From assembly GCA_037893225.1 (NCBI GenBank), contig JAZGUH010000154.1, positions 1-64,000 on the forward strand: 64,000 bases of DNA, given 5' to 3'. The DNA is from Hippasteria phrygiana. Lineage: Eukaryota; Echinodermata; Asteroidea; Valvatida; Goniasteridae. Positions within the stretch are counted from its first letter, which is position 1. Every line of letters begins with the position of its first letter. Shown here one piece after another: positions 55,501 to 61,500 of this stretch. Both the position numbers and the translations under genes were made by a program. Below the pieces are notes generated by a model. It was not told where the DNA came from. It was given only the letters and a program-made list of their open reading frames with translations, and searched no databases.

Positions 55501-58500
55501 TTACCTTAATTACCAAATAAAATTTGATGAATTCTATATAACCAATAAAGATATTCCCGAACGGTTTTTGATTCCTTGCTACATGTAAGCATGCATTTAG
55601 CCACTCTGGACATCTAATATAATGTTGATTTGATCAACTTTAAAATAAGTCATTGAACTCATTTCCCATACGGAATTGCCCATTATCCCCATGTTCCCAG
55701 CTGTTATTGATGGGGTGCTGGTATGCCAAGACCGGGGCTGTGCAGCCAAGCGTAAACGCAAACAATAGGCACCACACTGAATAGAGTGGTCCCATTCATC
55801 ACCTTTCGTGTTATTGAAAGCTTTGTTTGAAAAAGCTCCATCTATTCACTGCACTCCCATTCAGGAACAATACGGTTGAAACATAAATGGATTGAGTACG
55901 TGCAGAAATGCGGCTTTAGATGTCAACCAGCTTTTTTTCAAATGGCGGCTATGGCTGTCGTCCGTATTCAAGAGGTTAAATGTGATCACAGGGGTGAGAT
56001 TGGCCAAAAATGAAAAATCCACGAAATCCACCCAAAAATTCACAAAACAAAATCCACGAGGACCCCTAGATCAATATATAGTTTGTATTTGCCTGAAGGC
56101 TCCCCGTTAAAATATCCGTTTGTATTGGTCTGTATCCACTTTTACAGGTAAAAACACCTTTAGGACAGCACCTCGGAAATTCCAGATTGCAAAAGAGATT
56201 CTTTAGAAATTATGAAATCCCGACAAGAAATCCTGAAATCAGGAAAAATCCTGACAAATCTCACCCCTTTGATCAGAAACAGGCAAGAATGGGATGCTGG
56301 GTACCAACGGGATGTTAAGAGTGGTTTTGTGTGTACACAATGCCACATCACGAAACATCCAGAAAACGTCTAATTTGATTCAACGTCGATCAATGAATCA
56401 ACCTTCAAGAGAGATCAATCTGTCCTTACCTCAATCCGGGCCACCTGCTGCATCTTCTCAATGACCTCGGCTTTCTCGTCAGCAGGGAACAGGTTAGGCA
56501 CGTCACAGGTGTTCAAGATCATATTGATGTCTTCAACGAAGGATTCGTCCTTAATCTGATTGTCACTGAACAGGAAAACTGTCTGTTTGCCTTCAGCACC
56601 AGACTTCAGTAACAGCTGAAGTAATAGGAAAAGGGATTCTTTATTTCAACTGAGAATCCAACATAGAACTTGTGCCTGTTCATAGGTCAAATCACACAGT
56701 CACCGGTATATAATAGTATATCTGATAAATAAAACTAACAAAAGCTAAAACTTAAAAGGAGCAGTGACATCATGCAGAGTTGTAAACAAGTCAATCACAA
56801 GCCACTCACAAGTCAGATCAAAAGGTATATCACAAGCCACTCACAAGTCAGATCAAAAGGCAGATCACAAGTCAATCACAAGTCAGATCAAAAGGCAGAT
56901 CACAAGTCAATCACAAGACAGATCAAAAGGCAGATCACAAGTCAATCACAAGTCAGCTCACAAGCTACAAGGGATGAACAATAGCTTGTTACATGGCTTG
57001 AGACCAGAATTGGAATTGTTAAGTGACTTGTGAAGTGACTTGTGATGACTTGTGATTGACTTGATTACAACTCTGGATGACATCCCAAACACTGAAACAC
57101 ACGAGTCCTAACATTTTTACTATGAACAAATGAATGAATGGGTGCAATAAGACTTCGGGGGGGGGGGGGGGGGGGAACTACAACAATCACCTTGAATATT
57201 CTTGCAGCTAATGTCATTTAGGCGACTTCCATAAAAAAAAATAATAATAATAAACCTAATAAAACGTAAACATGAAACAATAATCCAGTTCGGTATTTTA
57301 ACTGCACATGTGCAATATGACATTTTATCCTGAATGACTCGCGTGACCTAACGCGCGCGTGTGAACGCAAAAGGTGGTCGCACAAAGCGCACGTGTTAAA
57401 TGAAATCAGAACGGGTGTTCGCGTAACATGGCGCGACATTACGCCAGCAATTTTATCCCGAATAACCTTTGACCTTTGAGATATCGAACCAGCTTATTGT
57501 CAATGCCAGGACACCCATCACCTTTTTCACGTCCTCCCTCCACTCATTGCTGGTATAGTTCTTGGTGATCTCTATCTGGAATAATTCATAGTCTGCCATG
57601 AAGGTAGCAAGCTTAGTAGCGCTCTGACGACCACTACCCCCGATACCTGCAATCGGGAGACAATTATGGCACCAAGAACAAATCACACTTTAGAATGCAT
57701 GCATAATACCAGCAACAGGTGTCAATAAATTATTTGTAATCTGACAAAATAGCCATGAAAAATCCCAAAACGCGTCACATGTAAACACTAATACCTGCTC
57801 ATTGTATCAATGTAACAATGTGAGGAACATGAGTATTTAATTTTTGACACATTTAAATGTTAGGCTTCTTCTACAACACAAATAAATTATTAACCCTTTC
57901 AACATATATTTTACACAAAGCTGATGACCTTCAGAGCCTGAGACATCTCGGTATAGTGAGGGTGTTTGGCATAATCCTGGATATCTCAGGTGTGGGACCT
58001 ATAATGGTTATTAATGACAAATGCATAGTGACTGCCGTAAAAGCCAGCAGAATTGCACATAAGTAGACAGTCGACGTACCAATCAAGAGAGCATGTCCGT
58101 TGTCCTGTTTGAGAACCCTGCTAACCCTGGAGATGTGCTCGATAGCAAACTTGAACATGACCAAACTCATCGGAGCTTTGCTGATCAGGTTATACTCTCC
58201 CAGGTAATACTGCATAGTAGACGTCAGTTCCTTGAGGTTAGTGACTTCATCGTAGATCTTCTGATCACTGTCTGGATTGGTGTAGTCACCGAAGAAGAGA
58301 CTCCTGCGACAAGATCATTGCAATTAGCAACAAAAATACAATCTATTTGTTAACGCAAGCCAACAGAATGACTAATCCACACTGACAAAGCATCATTTGA
58401 AATGTGGAGCATGAAGTTTGAATTCTTGTACTGTTGTGTCATGAAAAAAATCAGGGGTTACTGTCAATCTAAACCTAACCCGTTATTTTCCATTTATGAA

Positions 58501-61500
58501 TGTTGACGAAGACGACTACAAGGAATATGTGTATGGATAAATTTTTCCTCAGAAGAATAACTGTTTTGATACAAGTCAGTCAGAGTTCCAAGACAATTAC
58601 TGTACCTGACGTTATCATCGATGAGTTTTCCACTGGGTGTCAGGTGACTCAGCACTTTATCAACACTCATCTTGAAATGAGACTGAGTCATCTCCTTGAC
58701 AATGTCAAAGAACGTCAGTCTGCAGGACAAAGATGGAGAGCCTGTCATTACAAAAACTTTCATCTTATGTTAAAAATGAATTATTACAAATGATCGTGAA
58801 AAAAAATGGTCCTTTTTAGTAAGACTAAATTAGTTCCAATTAAAATTATGCAAGGTTAAACAGATACCATTAGCTTGAGGGAGGCAATTTAAGAAGCAGG
58901 AACAATCATGATTTAACTTTTACCGACCTGTCTTTGTCATCGATCAGGCGATCATAGAAGACTCGGTAGACCTCATGAATCCAAAGACGGATGAGTTTGT
59001 CTTTATCATCCTCCTTAAGATGCGTGTTGGGGATAAGGAGGACACCGCGGATGACTCGAGCAAAATCACGCAGGTTGAAGACGTAGTGAGACTTGGAGGG
59101 TGTTGGTAAGAAGTTACTGACGGTGGCTTTGTATACATCCAATGTGGCCATAACCATGATCTGAAAAGTTACGTCAAAAAAGTCACTGATTCAGAACGTC
59201 ACAAAAAAAATGAAAAAAAAAAAAAATAAATAAATAAATTAAAACAAATTGAAATTAAAAAAACATTATAAACAATTAAAATATAAAAAAATAAAAATAA
59301 ATACAATTAAAAAAATATAAATATAAAAAATAAAAAGTTAATAAAAAAATAATTTTAAAAATGTAAAACATCAAAGGCAACGATAAGAAAAAAGCTCCAC
59401 AATACCCATTCAAACTCTGGCATGAGCCCTTTTTTTGGATCGTGAAAACATTTATGCCACGATTACCTTTCCAAGCCTGACAAATGCGGAGTCGAAGTCT
59501 TGAGCAAAGTGCCAATCAGCGATGGCAGTGAAGATCATAGTCATGGTTGAATCATCAAAGGCATCAATGGCGATGATGTTCATATGTCTGGTGAAGCGAC
59601 CACTTATGTCATTACGACCTCCTCCTGGCGGTCCCATGGCTGCTACAAGTAACTAGAATACAGACAGGGAGATGGGGATAACCTCTTAATAACCCCTTGC
59701 GCACGGTTGACAGAAATACGTGCAGATTGAAAATTGTCACCAGGCCGGTTGACTTCTATTTGTGTCAATCTCTGCACTTTCAATCCATTATTGGGGTATT
59801 GTGTACGTTATGCTTGGCTGCACAAGCCTCTTGTTTCCGTTTTGCTTGGCTGCACAACACGACCTGGTGCCCCGGCGCCTCCCATCTAAAACCCGGGGTC
59901 AAGGGGTTAAATACGGATGACAGCCAAAGCCAGTTTGAAAAAGACCACCTGGCCGGTTGTCATCTATATCCGCATTCCTGCACATACTCAATGCATTCAT
60001 GTTTCAACTAAATTGTTCTTGAATGGGAGTGTAATGAACAGATGAATAGTTGGGTTTTTTTCAAACAAAGGGGGGCTCCAAGTGCGATGAATAAGACCAT
60101 TCTATTCAATGTGGTGCCTATTGTTTGCGTTTACGCTTGGCTGCACAGCCTGTAATTGGCATACCAGCCCCCCATCAATAACAGCCGGCCACAAGGGCTT
60201 AATAAGGATGAAAAATTCAATCTTGTATCAAGAATTGATAGTGATGATGTTCACATATCCGGTGAAGCAATCACTGATATTAAAACAAGTGGCATGGAAA
60301 TAGCAGACACTATGTTGAATAGACCAAGGTTTCCAGATTCTAGAGCCTGTGACTACCACCAACACTGAATGTTGTATGCACTCACCACATCAACCATTTC
60401 TAGTTTGGAGGTATCCTTCCTGTCGAACCAGTGCCCGTGATCCACCCACTGTCTGAGTAGCTCTATAGGAGGTTGGGCACCATACTTCTCCTTGGCTGGC
60501 ATGTTGAGGTCATCAACAAAGATCACACACTTCTTGCCCATAGGAGGGCCATACATGCCTTTCCTTCGTCTGAAATAGAAATCATAGCAATAAAATTGCA
60601 TGATGACTGGCACTGTTTCTATCAAGTCGATTTCTTATTAGCCATACTTAAGTTCTGTTGAATGCTTTCCCATTGGGCAAGTTCCCCTGATATCATTTCC
60701 CCTTAACCCTAACCCCCTAGGCATTTTTACTAGGAAGTGTCCTCAACCTGTCAAAATCTAACACTGTGCAGTATACCTATGGCACATTCTTTGGACAAAT
60801 TGGGGCATCATAGCTCCATGTAAAGTAAAGGTGCCAAGGCACTACAGTCATGAACCCATCAAAATTCAACACAACCTGCTGTTGGAGTTTATAAGGCTTG
60901 CAGTTAGGGGTTAATCAGATGGCTTTGGAGAAGTTCACTGATTACTTCCCCCAATTAAAACTAGCTAATGTTAGCATTGTATATACACTAAAGGTTATGC
61001 ACATTCTCATCATACAAAATAGGTCAAGTCATCATGCCAATGAAATCAAATGTAAGTAAAATAAACCCTTCTGATAATCAGGTGATTTCTTAAGGAGGAC
61101 CTAAATAATGGATTGCCTTTTGGTTTTAACTGTAACCAATGACAAGCATGATTCCAAAATCCTGGCCTGAACAAGGATGAGTACATACCTATCCAGTTTG
61201 GACATGATGATATCCTGCGTCTGATTGGCCGATGTACGTGCTGAGAAGTTGATGTTGTTTGGGATATAACTGGAAAAGAAAAACCAAGCAATCGTATAAA
61301 AAATGTAACAATTCATGAAATGGATACCATATAGGTAAACCATTTAAACCGTCGAATCAAAATGACAGATGGTTTCTCTCATGATTAAGTCATTTAATTT
61401 GTCATGTTTATATTTCCATGAAAAAATTCAAGACCAAAAACTCCCCCCCAAAAATAGAAAGCATCTAATAGCACAATGATAATTCCAGACAAAGTTAAAC

